Shown: piece after piece, positions 8,341 through 16,466 of the stretch | Numbering within the stretch: position 1 is the first letter of the stretch | Layout: the number at the start of each line of letters is the position of its first letter | From: Nocardia amikacinitolerans NBRC 108937 | GTDB lineage: Bacteria > Actinomycetota > Actinomycetes > Mycobacteriales > Mycobacteriaceae | Length of the DNA: 64,000 nt | Assembly: GCF_001612615.1 (NCBI RefSeq) | Contig: NZ_BDAU01000013.1 | Location: 62,001-126,000, forward strand | Direction of reading: 5' to 3' | Notes under the pieces: model-generated | Database searches by the model: none | What the model saw: only the letters and a program-made list of their open reading frames with translations | What the model was told of the DNA's origin: nothing | Translations under genes and position numbers: made by a program

Positions 8341-9735
8341 TCAGCGGGGTGTGTTTCCGAGCGCGGCTACCGCTGCGGAGATCTGGCCTGCCACATCGAG
8401 AATCAATCGGAACACGTCCTCCGGCACCGGTTTCCCGTTGCACCACAACACATTGCATTCCGTCGACGCGTACGGTCCGACGCCGAGCAGAACGGCCGCG
8501 ACCGTCATCGGGTCGATCAGCTTGCCGAGATCCTCCGGGCTCCGCATCAGCGGCTGATTCGGATCCTGGACCGCGTAGGGATCCTCGTAAGGCAGCGCGG
8601 GTAGATCGGTGACCGCGGCGACAGCCCTCCGGAACAGCTCCTTGTTGTCCGGATTGCTGGTGCCGGTGAGCATTCCGGTGAGGTTGCCCGGCTCGATGCG
8701 GGTGGGCACGCCGAGGCGGACGATCACCAGGTCGCGGCTGGGCACCACGGTGAGGAACTGGCCGAGCGCTCCGGAGAACGCGTACGTGTCGCGCGGCGAG
8801 CCGACGAACACCGGATGCGAATACAGCTGAGCGACAGGGACGTTCACACCGCGATAGGTGTCGCCCGCGTTGAGCCACCACAGGAATCCGTAGCCGCCGT
8901 TGGCTTCGGTCGGCGTGGTGGCCTGCCGGATGTACTCGGGATCGATGAGTGTCAGTTCTTCCCAACGGCCTTCCTGCAACAGCAGCCTGCCGATCCGGCC
9001 CAGGTCCGCCGGACGCATCGCCAGACCGCCGTTGACCGCGGTGTTTCCGCTGCGGTCACGCAGCCAGATCCAGTTGCCGCGGTCGATGCCGATCGGTTCC
9101 ATGACTTCGCGCTGGACGAAATTTTGGAAGTCGACGCCGGTGGTGATCTCGATGATCTCGGGCAACAGCGCGAGGACGTTCTGGGCGTACTGGAACGTGC
9201 TGCCTGGCTCGTATTCGACCGGCGCGGCGAGGGTTTGCCGAACCGAATCGGTTTGCAGCCCCGCGAGATCGGCGGGCCAGCTGAAGTGGATGCCGGTGGT
9301 CTGGTTGAGCACCTGGCGCACGGTGATGCCCGCGTGCGCGGCGTCGGCCTGCGGGAAGAACTTGCCGAGCGGGTCGTCGAGGCCGAAGTGGCCCATGGTC
9401 ACCGCGCGTCCGACGGCCACCGACGCCACACCCTTGCTGCCGCTGGCCAGCGGCATCGGCACATTGCCCGTCGGCGTGTGATCGCCGACCAGGCAGCCGT
9501 GCCGGTAGATCTGCACCGCGTGCGACCCGGTGCGCGCGCCCAACTCCACCGCGTCGGCCACCGCCGCCGGATCCATCCCGACCTCGGCGGCGTCCCTGCG
9601 TTCCGGCGCCTGCCCCGCGGCGGGTTCGGCGCAACCGGTCTCTGGCGCGGCCGTGGCGGCGGGGGACAGCAGTGCCGCCGTCACGAGCACGGCGGCGCCG
9701 AGCCAGGTCACCCAGGCGTTGCGGCGGAAGAGCAT
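8341..9735 (-). CDS. Exported serine hydrolase of the class C beta-lactamase fold
   Basis: 464 residues from an ATG with AGAAGGAAA upstream. A signal peptide covers about residues 1-30 (hydrophobic core, then PAATAAPE). The nucleophile motif S-x-x-K is LASGSK near residue 95, a tyrosine motif follows in FQYAQN, and the third block is FSGALGQFLTVVPSRDLVIV. The pattern matches the 6-aminohexanoate-dimer hydrolase/esterase branch of the beta-lactamase superfamily better than true antibiotic-hydrolysing enzymes, so amide or ester hydrolysis outside the cytoplasm is likely. The C-terminus has two cysteines (TECNVLWCNG) that may form a disulfide. It follows an exported alpha/beta hydrolase on the same strand. 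Confidence 0.8.
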   Translation of the reverse strand: MLFRRNAWVTWLGAAVLVTAALLSPAATAAPETGCAEPAAGQAPERRDAAEVGMDPAAVADAVELGARTGSHAVQIYRHGCLVGDHTPTGNVPMPLASGSKGVASVAVGRAVTMGHFGLDDPLGKFFPQADAAHAGITVRQVLNQTTGIHFSWPADLAGLQTDSVRQTLAAPVEYEPGSTFQYAQNVLALLPEIIEITTGVDFQNFVQREVMEPIGIDRGNWIWLRDRSGNTAVNGGLAMRPADLGRIGRLLLQEGRWEELTLIDPEYIRQATTPTEANGGYGFLWWLNAGDTYRGVNVPVAQLYSHPVFVGSPRDTYAFSGALGQFLTVVPSRDLVIVRLGVPTRIEPGNLTGMLTGTSNPDNKELFRRAVAAVTDLPALPYEDPYAVQDPNQPLMRSPEDLGKLIDPMTVAAVLLGVGPYASTECNVLWCNGKPVPEDVFRLILDVAGQISAAVAALGNTPR

Positions 9736-9769
9736 GGTGAATTTCCTTCTGCGGAGCGGTGTTTCGATG

Positions 9770-10768
9770 TCAGCCGAGTGCGTCGGCGTGGGCATTGCGG
9801 TGGACGCTGAAGTAGGTCGGATCCGCGGGCAGTCGCCAATCCGGTCCGGTGAACCAGCTCGCCGCGTCGGCGTCGCCGAGGGCCAGGTAACGCAACCAGG
9901 CGATCGCGGCGCCCGCCGAGCGGTAGTGCTCGATGCCGTCCACGGGCGAGAAATGGGTGACGCCACGGGCATTGGCGATCCACGAGGGCGCGGCCATGAT
10001 GTTGTACTGCCACCACCGCACCCACGCGAAGTCCGGAACGACGAAATCGTTGTAGCCGGTGAGGAACAGCGTCGGCACGCCGATCGCCGCGCCGAGCGCG
10101 AGCGGCCCCGGTTCGATGGCGAGCACCCCGATGACACGCAGCTCGGGATCGATCAGCGTCGCGGCGGCGGGGAAGATCGTGCCTGCTTGCAGCGCTGCTT
10201 GGCCGCCCGCCGAGTGCCCGCCGAACACGGTGCGGCCCAGGTCGATCTTGCCGAACAGTGGCGAGTTCGGATCACGGTTCGCCAGCACGGCCACGGCGAG
10301 ACCGAGCGCGGGCACATAGGCCAGCGAGTTGAAGAAGTCGTAGGGCACCACCACCGCGAAACCCTGTTCGGCGAAACGCTTGGCGAGCGCGTCGTACATT
10401 CCGGGGTTGGCGTTGATGCCGGGTGTGAAGACCAGCAGCGGCGCGCTCGGCAGCTCGGCGATGTCGGCCGGGTAGTAGGTGTTCACGCCCACCGGCGACT
10501 CCAGGCCGTGCGGAAAGGCTTGGGTGCAGGTGGGATCCGCGGTGTTGCCGAACAGGTGCACGCCGATGTGGGTGACCATGCCGTAGATCGATTCCTGGCA
10601 GGGATTGGTCCGCACCTCGGTGGCCACGACGTGCGGGCCGGGCTGGTTGAAGATCTCCTGCGCGGTGCGCGGGTCCTCGGCGTGCGCGGCGGCCTGCGCG
10701 GTCACCAGCGTCGCGAGCGCGATCAGCAGTGCGGCAACCGCGCGGCGCGGGCCGTTCGTCCTCGTCAT
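9770..10768 (-). CDS. Exported alpha/beta hydrolase, chlorophyllase/cutinase-like
   Basis: 332 residues. The ATG at 10768 has AGGGGGA upstream and begins a clear signal peptide (MTRTNGPRRAVAALLIALAT, cleavage after about AAAHA). The nucleophile elbow is GGHSAGGQ, an acid is probably in the LTGYNDFVVPD region, and the histidine is in GVTHFSPVDG. Conserved cysteines (NPCQES, DPTCTQ) fit a secreted enzyme. The substrate is unknown; ester or lipid hydrolysis is expected. Its stop lies 34 bases before the beta-lactamase-fold gene, so the two exported hydrolases probably form an operon. Confidence 0.8.
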   Translation of the reverse strand: MTRTNGPRRAVAALLIALATLVTAQAAAHAEDPRTAQEIFNQPGPHVVATEVRTNPCQESIYGMVTHIGVHLFGNTADPTCTQAFPHGLESPVGVNTYYPADIAELPSAPLLVFTPGINANPGMYDALAKRFAEQGFAVVVPYDFFNSLAYVPALGLAVAVLANRDPNSPLFGKIDLGRTVFGGHSAGGQAALQAGTIFPAAATLIDPELRVIGVLAIEPGPLALGAAIGVPTLFLTGYNDFVVPDFAWVRWWQYNIMAAPSWIANARGVTHFSPVDGIEHYRSAGAAIAWLRYLALGDADAASWFTGPDWRLPADPTYFSVHRNAHADALG

Positions 10769-10888
10769 CGAGGTCCCCCTGGTACTCGGGTCGATCGACC
10801 GCGCGGATCTGTGGAACCGGACGGTCTCAGATCGCGACTGTAGCGCAGGAGTGTTCCACGACACAATCGCTGTCGGGGACGGGATGGA

Positions 10889-12550
10889 TCACGAAGAGTG
10901 GCCGGGCTCGGGCTCTCTCGGGTGTCCCGGTGCGCGGCGCGGTCGGTGTCCGCCGCGGTCGGTTTCGCTGATCGCCTCGCCGACCATGGCGCGCACCGCG
11001 TCGCGCAGGCCGTACAGCGGGTGGTGGGCGGCGGGCCCGGCGCCGGGATCCTCGCGTAACTCCGTCAGCAGCGACCAGCACAGCGCGAGCATCACCAGCA
11101 CGAACGGCAGGGCGACCAGGATCGTCGCGGTCTGGAGCGCACCGAGCCCGCCGGCGACGAGCAGAACGGCGGCGACCGCGGCCATCAGGGTGCCCCAGAC
11201 CACCACCAGCCAGGACGGCGGATGCAGCGAACCTCGGCTGGTCAGCGAACCCATCACCAGCGACGCGGAATCCGCGCTCGTCACGAAGTACGTCATCACC
11301 AGAATCATGGAGACCCACGACGTGACGACCTCGGCCGGCAGCGCTTCCAGCATGCCGAACAGCGCGGCCTCGGCGTCGGCGGCGTGGGCGGTCAGATCGC
11401 CGACGCCGGTGGTGGTGGCCCGGATCGCGGTGCCGCCCATGACGCAGAACCAGACCACCGTCACCCCGCTGGGCACCAGCAGCACCCCGATCAGGAATTC
11501 GCGGATGGTGCGCCCGCGCGAGATCCTGGCGACGAAAGTGCCGACGAACGGCGCCCAGGACAGCCACCACGCCCAGTAGAAGATCGTCCAGGTGCCCATC
11601 CACGTCGGGTCGGCGTAGGCGCCGGTGCGGGTCGCCATCGGTAGCAGGTTCGACAGGTAGTTGCCGACGCTCGCCGGGATCGTGTCCAGGATGTAGACGG
11701 TCGGTCCGAGCGTGAAGACGAACAGCGCGAGCAACCCGGCCAGCGTGATGTTCAGCGTCGAAAGCCATTTCACGCCGCGGTGCAGTCCGGAGAACGCCGA
11801 GACGACGAAGGCGGCGCCGAGGCCGCCGATGACGATCAGCTGCACGGTCACCGAATCGGGGGTGCCGATCGTGAGATTCAGTCCTTTGGCCACCTGGAGC
11901 GCCCCGAGCCCGAGACTGGTCGCCGTGCCGAACACGGTGGCGAACACCGCGAGCAGGTCGATCACCTGACCCTGCCACCCCGCGGCGCGGCGCGCGCCGA
12001 GCAGCGGAACGAAGGCGGCCGAGAGCCGATTGCCGCGCCCTTTGCGAAAACTGGCGTACGCCAAGGCCAATCCGACGATGCCGTAGATCGCCCACGGCGT
12101 CAGCGTCCAGTGGAACAGCGAGAATTGCAGCGCGGCGCTCGCCGCCGCGGTGGTCTGCGGTTCGACGCCCGCGGCGGGCGGCGGCGACACGAAATGCTGG
12201 AGCGGTTCGCCGACGCCGTAGAACATCAAGCCGATGCCCATGCCCGCGCTGAACATCATGGCGATCCACGCGAGGTTGCTGAACTCCGGTTCCGCGTCGT
12301 CGGCGCCGAGCCGGACCCGCCCGAAACGGCTGGCCGCGATCACCACGCAGAGCACGAGGAACAGGTCGGCGGACACGACGAACAGCCAGTCGAAGTTGCC
12401 GAGCACCCAGTCGAGCGCCGTGTCCGAAACCGATCCGAAGCTGCTCTTTCCCAGCGCCGCCCAGCCGACGACGCACGCGACGGCCGCGACGCCGATCCCG
12501 ATGAGGCGCAGGTCCGGCACGGTGGGATGTTGCGGTGTCTCGCTGTCCAT
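10889..12550 (-). CDS. BCCT family osmolyte transporter
   Basis: 553 residues with twelve predicted membrane helices. The family motif MGIGLMFYGVGEP occurs near residue 95, and the signature FYWAWWLSWAPFVGTFVARI followed by SRGRTIREF lies near residue 325. The tryptophan-rich helix that lines the betaine site is therefore intact. Such carriers import glycine betaine, choline or carnitine with Na+ or H+, often in osmotic stress. The short C-terminal tail is basic at its end, as in osmosensing members. I chose the ATG because a TTG three codons upstream overlaps the ribosome binding site; a GATAGT box 8 bases before the ATG also allows leaderless initiation. Confidence 0.92.
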   Translation of the reverse strand: MDSETPQHPTVPDLRLIGIGVAAVACVVGWAALGKSSFGSVSDTALDWVLGNFDWLFVVSADLFLVLCVVIAASRFGRVRLGADDAEPEFSNLAWIAMMFSAGMGIGLMFYGVGEPLQHFVSPPPAAGVEPQTTAAASAALQFSLFHWTLTPWAIYGIVGLALAYASFRKGRGNRLSAAFVPLLGARRAAGWQGQVIDLLAVFATVFGTATSLGLGALQVAKGLNLTIGTPDSVTVQLIVIGGLGAAFVVSAFSGLHRGVKWLSTLNITLAGLLALFVFTLGPTVYILDTIPASVGNYLSNLLPMATRTGAYADPTWMGTWTIFYWAWWLSWAPFVGTFVARISRGRTIREFLIGVLLVPSGVTVVWFCVMGGTAIRATTTGVGDLTAHAADAEAALFGMLEALPAEVVTSWVSMILVMTYFVTSADSASLVMGSLTSRGSLHPPSWLVVVWGTLMAAVAAVLLVAGGLGALQTATILVALPFVLVMLALCWSLLTELREDPGAGPAAHHPLYGLRDAVRAMVGEAISETDRGGHRPRRAPGHPREPEPGHSS

Positions 12551-12669
12551 CGCCTCCAACTATCGCCGGTAACGGTGGGATAGCCGAGGTGGCGCGCCGT
12601 ACCCGAGTACGCTCTGGGGAGCACTTGGCTCAACGTGACGGATTTTCGTTTCCAGACGAGGGACGGGCC

Positions 12670-13044
12670 ATGAACATCGCACTGTGGATTGTCGCCGGGT
12701 TGCTCGCGGTGGTGTACCTGGCCGCGGGGCTCGCGAAGCTCGCGCAGCCGTACGAGAAGCTCGCCGCGAATCCGAGCATGGGCTGGGCGCGGGAGTTCTC
12801 GCCCGGTGCCGTCCGTCTGATCGGCGCCGCCGAACTGCTCGGCGCCGCGGGCCTGATCCTGCCCCGCGCCACCGGTATCGCCGTGATCCTCACGCCGCTG
12901 GCCGCGCTCGGCCTCGCCGCGCTCCAGGTCGGCGCGATGGTGGTGCACTATCGCCGTGGCGAGGCGAAGAACCTGCCGATGAACGTGGTGTTGCTGCTCC
13001 TCGCGCTGTTCGTCGCGATCGGTCGATTCGCCGACTGGGGCTGA
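12670..13044 (+). CDS. DoxX family membrane protein
   Basis: 124 residues with four membrane helices. The first helix ends in AAGLAKL, and the segment VRLIGAAELLGAAGLILP is the DoxX signature in which Glu sits inside helix two. DoxX proteins are small quinone- or redox-linked membrane proteins; in mycobacteria one works with a superoxide dismutase and a sulfurtransferase, which are not present here. The gene is divergent from the BCCT transporter and stands alone. Confidence 0.8.
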   Translation: MNIALWIVAGLLAVVYLAAGLAKLAQPYEKLAANPSMGWAREFSPGAVRLIGAAELLGAAGLILPRATGIAVILTPLAALGLAALQVGAMVVHYRRGEAKNLPMNVVLLLLALFVAIGRFADWG

Positions 13045-13182
13045 ACCGAAGAGCGCCTCGGCCGGTGCGAACGCCGAGCCGCGCGAGGTACCCGGCCGCT
13101 CCCGCGGCGATTAGAGTCGGTGTCGGGGCGTCTGTGGCCGTGGGGATCCGGCCGATTGCTGGGAGCGTGACAGTCAGGAGTA

Positions 13183-13201
13183 CACGTAACCGAAGTACGT
13201 G
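13183..13201. promoter_or_regulatory. Inverted repeat before the GAF/PAS-like gene
   Basis: CACGTA-N7-TACGTG lies 13 bases before the next ATG and just upstream of its ribosome binding site (GGGGGAGG). The position suits an operator, but the regulator is unknown and a chance occurrence cannot be excluded. Confidence 0.35.
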
Positions 13202-13214
13202 AGGGGGAGGACGT

Positions 13215-14228
13215 ATGTGGTTTCTTGTCGATACGGCGGAGCCGGACAAGGTGATTCGGTATCTGCCGAAGGAGGGGACGGTGCGGGCGCGTTCGCTGCA
13301 CCGGGCGATACGACCGGCGGCGCTTGCCGGGGCGGCGGGCGCGGTCGTCGAGCGGGCGGTCGAGGGTGCGCGGCGGTGCGAACGAACGATGGTCGTGCGC
13401 GGCGAAACGCATCGGCTGCTGGCGATTCCGGTGCCGGGACCGGACGGCGCGGTAATGGCCGTGCTGCTGTGGGCCGGTCCGTCGCGTACCGATCCACCAG
13501 CGCCGCCGGTCGTAGACGCGTTCGTGTGGGACAGTCGCCAGTGGATGTTGCGCAACCACGGCGGCGGGGGATCGGTGCTGCCGCAAGGACACCCGCTGCT
13601 GCACGGCGCCTGGTTCCTGTCGCGAATCATCGAGTGCGAGGACCGCGACCGGCTGATGACCGCGGCGCTCGAACCGCACCCCGGCGTCGCGTGGCGGGGT
13701 CCCATGCAGGTGCGCACACCCGACGACCGCACCGCGCGGGTATTCGGCTTCCTGCGCTATCACGACGCGGGCACGCTGCGCGGGTTGTTGCTGGCGGTGA
13801 CGGCGGACCGCGCGCCGGGCCTGGTGCCGGCGACGTACCGCGACGACGCGGCCGTCACGCTGCTCGGCGGCACGACCGCGCTGATCGACGCCGAGACCAT
13901 GCAGATCATCGAGTGGCTGACCCCGCCGCTCGGCGACATCGCCTGGCGGCATCACCCGGCCTCGCGCGGCCTCGATCCGGACGACGGCCGCGAATTCAAT
14001 TTGGCCACTACCCATCTCGTGCATCCAGACGATGTCGACGGCTACCTCGGCGCGCTGCGCGAACTCGCCGAGCAGCGCAGCGACCGAACCAGAGTGGCGG
14101 TGCGGCTGCTGACGTTGCGCCAGGACTGGCGGTCCGTCGAGCTGTACGGCGCAAGGTTGCCCAGCGGACAGCCTCGGTTTCTGATCTGCCTGATCCGGCC
14201 GCTCGAGTCGGATCCGGTGCCCCAGTAG
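13215..14228 (+). CDS. GAF/PAS-like sensory protein, mycobacterial DUF5593 type
   Basis: 337 residues without a signal peptide or membrane helix. The layout appears to be an N-terminal region rich in Arg, a GAF-like stretch (about 60-190) and a C-terminal PAS-like stretch (about 205-325, containing LIDAETMQIIEWLTPPLGDI). Proteins of this look occur in mycobacteria and nocardiae and are annotated only as domain-of-unknown-function GAF proteins. It has no DNA-binding or enzymatic output domain of its own, so it probably acts through a partner. The c-di-GMP operon 2 kb downstream might be one, but no direct link is visible. Confidence 0.55.
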   Translation: MWFLVDTAEPDKVIRYLPKEGTVRARSLHRAIRPAALAGAAGAVVERAVEGARRCERTMVVRGETHRLLAIPVPGPDGAVMAVLLWAGPSRTDPPAPPVVDAFVWDSRQWMLRNHGGGGSVLPQGHPLLHGAWFLSRIIECEDRDRLMTAALEPHPGVAWRGPMQVRTPDDRTARVFGFLRYHDAGTLRGLLLAVTADRAPGLVPATYRDDAAVTLLGGTTALIDAETMQIIEWLTPPLGDIAWRHHPASRGLDPDDGREFNLATTHLVHPDDVDGYLGALRELAEQRSDRTRVAVRLLTLRQDWRSVELYGARLPSGQPRFLICLIRPLESDPVPQ

Positions 14229-14567
14229 GGAAACGGGACGCGGTCGGGTCGATCGCCGACGGTCGGTCGGTGCTCGACCCGGCGCGGGTGCCGCAGGGGT
14301 GGCTCGGGCGTTGCTATCGGTTCGCTGTTCGGCGGCCCGAGCGCCATTCCCCAGGGCGATCGGAGGCGGCGTCGGTGCGGACAACGGCGTCGCATCCGGC
14401 GCCGTCGCGCGTCGTCTTACAGGACATCTGTCCAGTTCAGCGCACCCGACCGGCCGGACAGGCGGTAGGACATGTGATCGGTACCACCCGGATCATGTTG
14501 ATAGCATGGCGTTTCTAGCCGACCGGATGCGGGCGGACCCCTGGATGCACCTCGAAAGAGTCTTTCC
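14229..14567. other. Intergenic region with promoter features
   Basis: No gene is supported in this 339-base stretch. Its last third is richer in A and T and includes GATCGG-N8-GGATCA-type inverted elements and a TAGCAT box about 55 bases before the next start, consistent with a promoter for the effector-binding protein pair. Confidence 0.35.
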
Positions 14568-15011
14568 ATGCAGTTTGAAATCGTCGAGCGGGATGAGACG
14601 TGGGTTGCCGGATTGCCGGTGCGCAGCCCGAAGCGTGCGCTCGGGAAACTGCGTGACCACGATCTGGAGGCGGCATGGGCGGCCGTGCTGCACCAGGAGC
14701 TCGGGGGGCCGCTCGCCAGCGCCTACACCGACTACACCGGCGAACTCGGCACGTACAACTCCCAGATCGTCGGATACCAGTGCGGCTCCTTCGCCGAGGT
14801 GACTCGTGGCCATCTGGTCGCCCGCCTGCCGCGCGGCAGCTACGCGAAGTTCTCTTCGGTCGGTAATTTTCCGCAGGTGATGACCGACCTCTGGACGCAG
14901 ATCGCCTACGCCGAGGAACACAACCAGATCAAACGGACCTATACCGGCGATTTCGAGTGCTACCCGCACGCGTACAAGATCGATCTGTACCTGGCGGTCG
15001 ATCCTCGATGA
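14568..15011 (+). CDS. GyrI-like effector-binding domain protein (first of pair)
   Basis: 147 residues. The pattern MQFEIVERDETWVAGLPVRS...YTGELGTYNSQIVGYQ...GSYAKFSSVGNFP...DLWTQI...FECYP...DLYLAVDP is that of the GyrI/Rob-type small-molecule binding fold, in which two pseudo-repeats form a cleft. The conserved acid and aromatic residues at the C-terminus that normally line the cleft (FECY) are present. No DNA-binding domain is attached. Stand-alone proteins of this fold bind or hydrolyse lipophilic ligands or gyrase. The gene overlaps the next by 4 bases (ATGA), so the pair is translationally coupled. Confidence 0.75.
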   Translation: MQFEIVERDETWVAGLPVRSPKRALGKLRDHDLEAAWAAVLHQELGGPLASAYTDYTGELGTYNSQIVGYQCGSFAEVTRGHLVARLPRGSYAKFSSVGNFPQVMTDLWTQIAYAEEHNQIKRTYTGDFECYPHAYKIDLYLAVDPR

Positions 15012-15442
15012 GTTACGCGATCGTCGTCCGCAACGAGGCGCTCTTCGGCGGACTGGTGGTGCCGAGGGTGCGCCCGAGTTTCAAGGTCAGCAACAGCGAC
15101 TTGATCGAGTTCCTGAAGGACCGGTTGCGCGATCGCGGGGCGGCCGCTCAGCCCATGTACACCGTGTATGTACCCGATCCGGCCGGAAACTACAACGCGA
15201 TGGTCTGTTACGAATACGCGGAACCGAGCGATGTTCCTGTCGGCGATCTGCTCGTGCGGGTACCGAAGGGTGTCTACGCTCGGTTCGAACCGAATGGGGA
15301 CTATCACGACCCGGTAGAGGACGTGTGGGCGCAAGTCGACGACGCGACGGCGTCCGCGGAAATCACGCGGGCCTATCGGGAGGAGATCGAGGTCTGGCGC
15401 GGGCCGGACGCGGTCGAGTTGTTCATCTCCATCCTTGTGTGA
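15008..15442 (+). CDS. GyrI-like effector-binding domain protein (second of pair)
   Basis: 144 residues, paralogous to the preceding gene: SYAIVVRNEALFGGLVVPRV, VGDLLVRVPKGVYARFEPNG, DVWAQV, and the end IEVWRGPDAVELFISIL follow the same strand order. The tyrosine-containing FECY of the first protein is replaced by EVWRG, so the two may bind different ligands or form a heterodimer. It starts inside the stop codon of the first gene. The only following genes on this strand are the acyltransferase operon 250 bases downstream. Confidence 0.75.
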   Translation: MSYAIVVRNEALFGGLVVPRVRPSFKVSNSDLIEFLKDRLRDRGAAAQPMYTVYVPDPAGNYNAMVCYEYAEPSDVPVGDLLVRVPKGVYARFEPNGDYHDPVEDVWAQVDDATASAEITRAYREEIEVWRGPDAVELFISILV

Positions 15443-15695
15443 TAGCTGCGAGTTAACTAAATGTGAACCGACTGGTCTCTCCTTTTCAACTTAGGAATAC
15501 CTTGCAGCCTTTGACCTGCATGTATTTCGGGGTACACGATTAGTTTTCGGGAGATTAACCAGACGCCTGGTGAATTCATGCCGGATGACGGATACTGCCC
15601 TAGGCAAACTCTCCCGGAGCGCTCGGGCGGCGGGTGAGTTGGTCGGCCCGGCTCGAAACCGCGCGCGGGCGCGGTAGCAACGGAGTAGGAACACC
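15443..15695. promoter_or_regulatory. AT-richer leader region before the acyltransferase operon
   Basis: The first 150 bases are clearly richer in A and T than the flanks (GAGTTAACTAAATGTG, CAACTTAGGAATACC, GATTAGTTTTCGGGAGATTA). This suits a promoter and a long 5' leader for the downstream operon. The element TTAGG-N4-CCTTG resembles half of an iron-regulator box but is not convincing. A structured RNA is possible; I could not match it to a known riboswitch by eye. Confidence 0.4.
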
Positions 15696-16466
15696 ATGAC
15701 TGTCGAAACAGTCGCAGTCGGCGCCTTCGGCGCGCGCGATGCCGAGGTGTTGCGGTTTCGCGACATGCATTCCGGTTATGTCTTCCATGTGGCTCCTCCG
15801 GACGCGCATCCGGATCTGTGGCGACGCTATCTGCGCGGTGCGCTGCGCGTTTACCGACACTACGAAGTCGATCCGGCATTGGAATACGAGAAAGTCTCCG
15901 ACGGGCGCTCGACGTCGTTGTTCTTCGCGGCCGTCGACCCGGCGGGCCGGGTGGTAGCCGGGCTGCGGGCGCAGGGGCCCTACCTCGTCGAGGACGAGGT
16001 GCACGGGCTCGGCGCGTGGGCAGGACGCCCCGGCGAGGCCGACCTTCGCGCGATGATCGCCGAGCGGATTCGCGAGGGCATCGTGGAGGTCAAGGCGGTT
16101 TGGGTGGCGCGCAACGGCATTGCGCACCGTGCCCAGCTCGGCGCCGCGATCTCGCGCTGTGTCGTGCACGCGGCCTGGTTGCTCGGTGCGCGATTCGGTT
16201 TCGTCACCGCCGCGGCGCACACCGCTCGCCTCTACGAATCCAGCGGCGGACGGATCGCCGAGGGAGTGCCGCCGGTGCCGTATCCGGACGATCGGTATCG
16301 CACCGTCCCGCTCTGGTGGGACACCCGCGCGTACCGCGCCAACGCCAGCAAGCTGCAAGGCTCGCTGCTCGCCCTCGAGCGCGCGGCGCTCGGCGCCTGG
16401 TTCGCGCAGGCGCGCCGCCTGTCCACCGCGGTCGACGCTCGGACGGGGGGACTGGCGCAGGCATGA
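15696..16466 (+). CDS. GNAT-like N-acyltransferase, possibly FeeM-like
   Basis: 256 residues, no signal peptide. The run IVEVKAVWVARNGIAHRAQL, the following helix LGAAISRCVVHAAWLLGAR and the late motif FGFVTAAAHTARLYESSGG follow the core of GNAT enzymes of the N-acyl-amino-acid-synthase type: a beta strand with an acid, a helix for the acyl-carrier pantetheine, and a final strand before the Y-x-S-x-G loop. Acyl transfer from CoA or a carrier protein to an amine is therefore likely, substrate unknown. It overlaps the E1-nitroreductase gene by 4 bases (ATGA), so the two products are probably made in equal amounts and used together. Confidence 0.6.
   Translation: MTVETVAVGAFGARDAEVLRFRDMHSGYVFHVAPPDAHPDLWRRYLRGALRVYRHYEVDPALEYEKVSDGRSTSLFFAAVDPAGRVVAGLRAQGPYLVEDEVHGLGAWAGRPGEADLRAMIAERIREGIVEVKAVWVARNGIAHRAQLGAAISRCVVHAAWLLGARFGFVTAAAHTARLYESSGGRIAEGVPPVPYPDDRYRTVPLWWDTRAYRANASKLQGSLLALERAALGAWFAQARRLSTAVDARTGGLAQA

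Noticed and set aside
8341..9735. Antibiotic-resistance class C beta-lactamase
   Set aside because: The active-site spacing (YAQN and GALGQ blocks) fits the esterase/6-aminohexanoate-hydrolase branch better.
13199..14518. Long alternative frames overlapping the GAF/PAS-like gene
   Set aside because: They are rich in Arg, Pro and Gly with no recognisable domain, as expected of off-frame reading in GC-rich DNA.
15486..15505. IdeR-like iron box (TTAGG-N4-CCTTG)
   Set aside because: Only one half matches the 19-bp consensus and the centre lacks symmetry; no iron-related gene follows.
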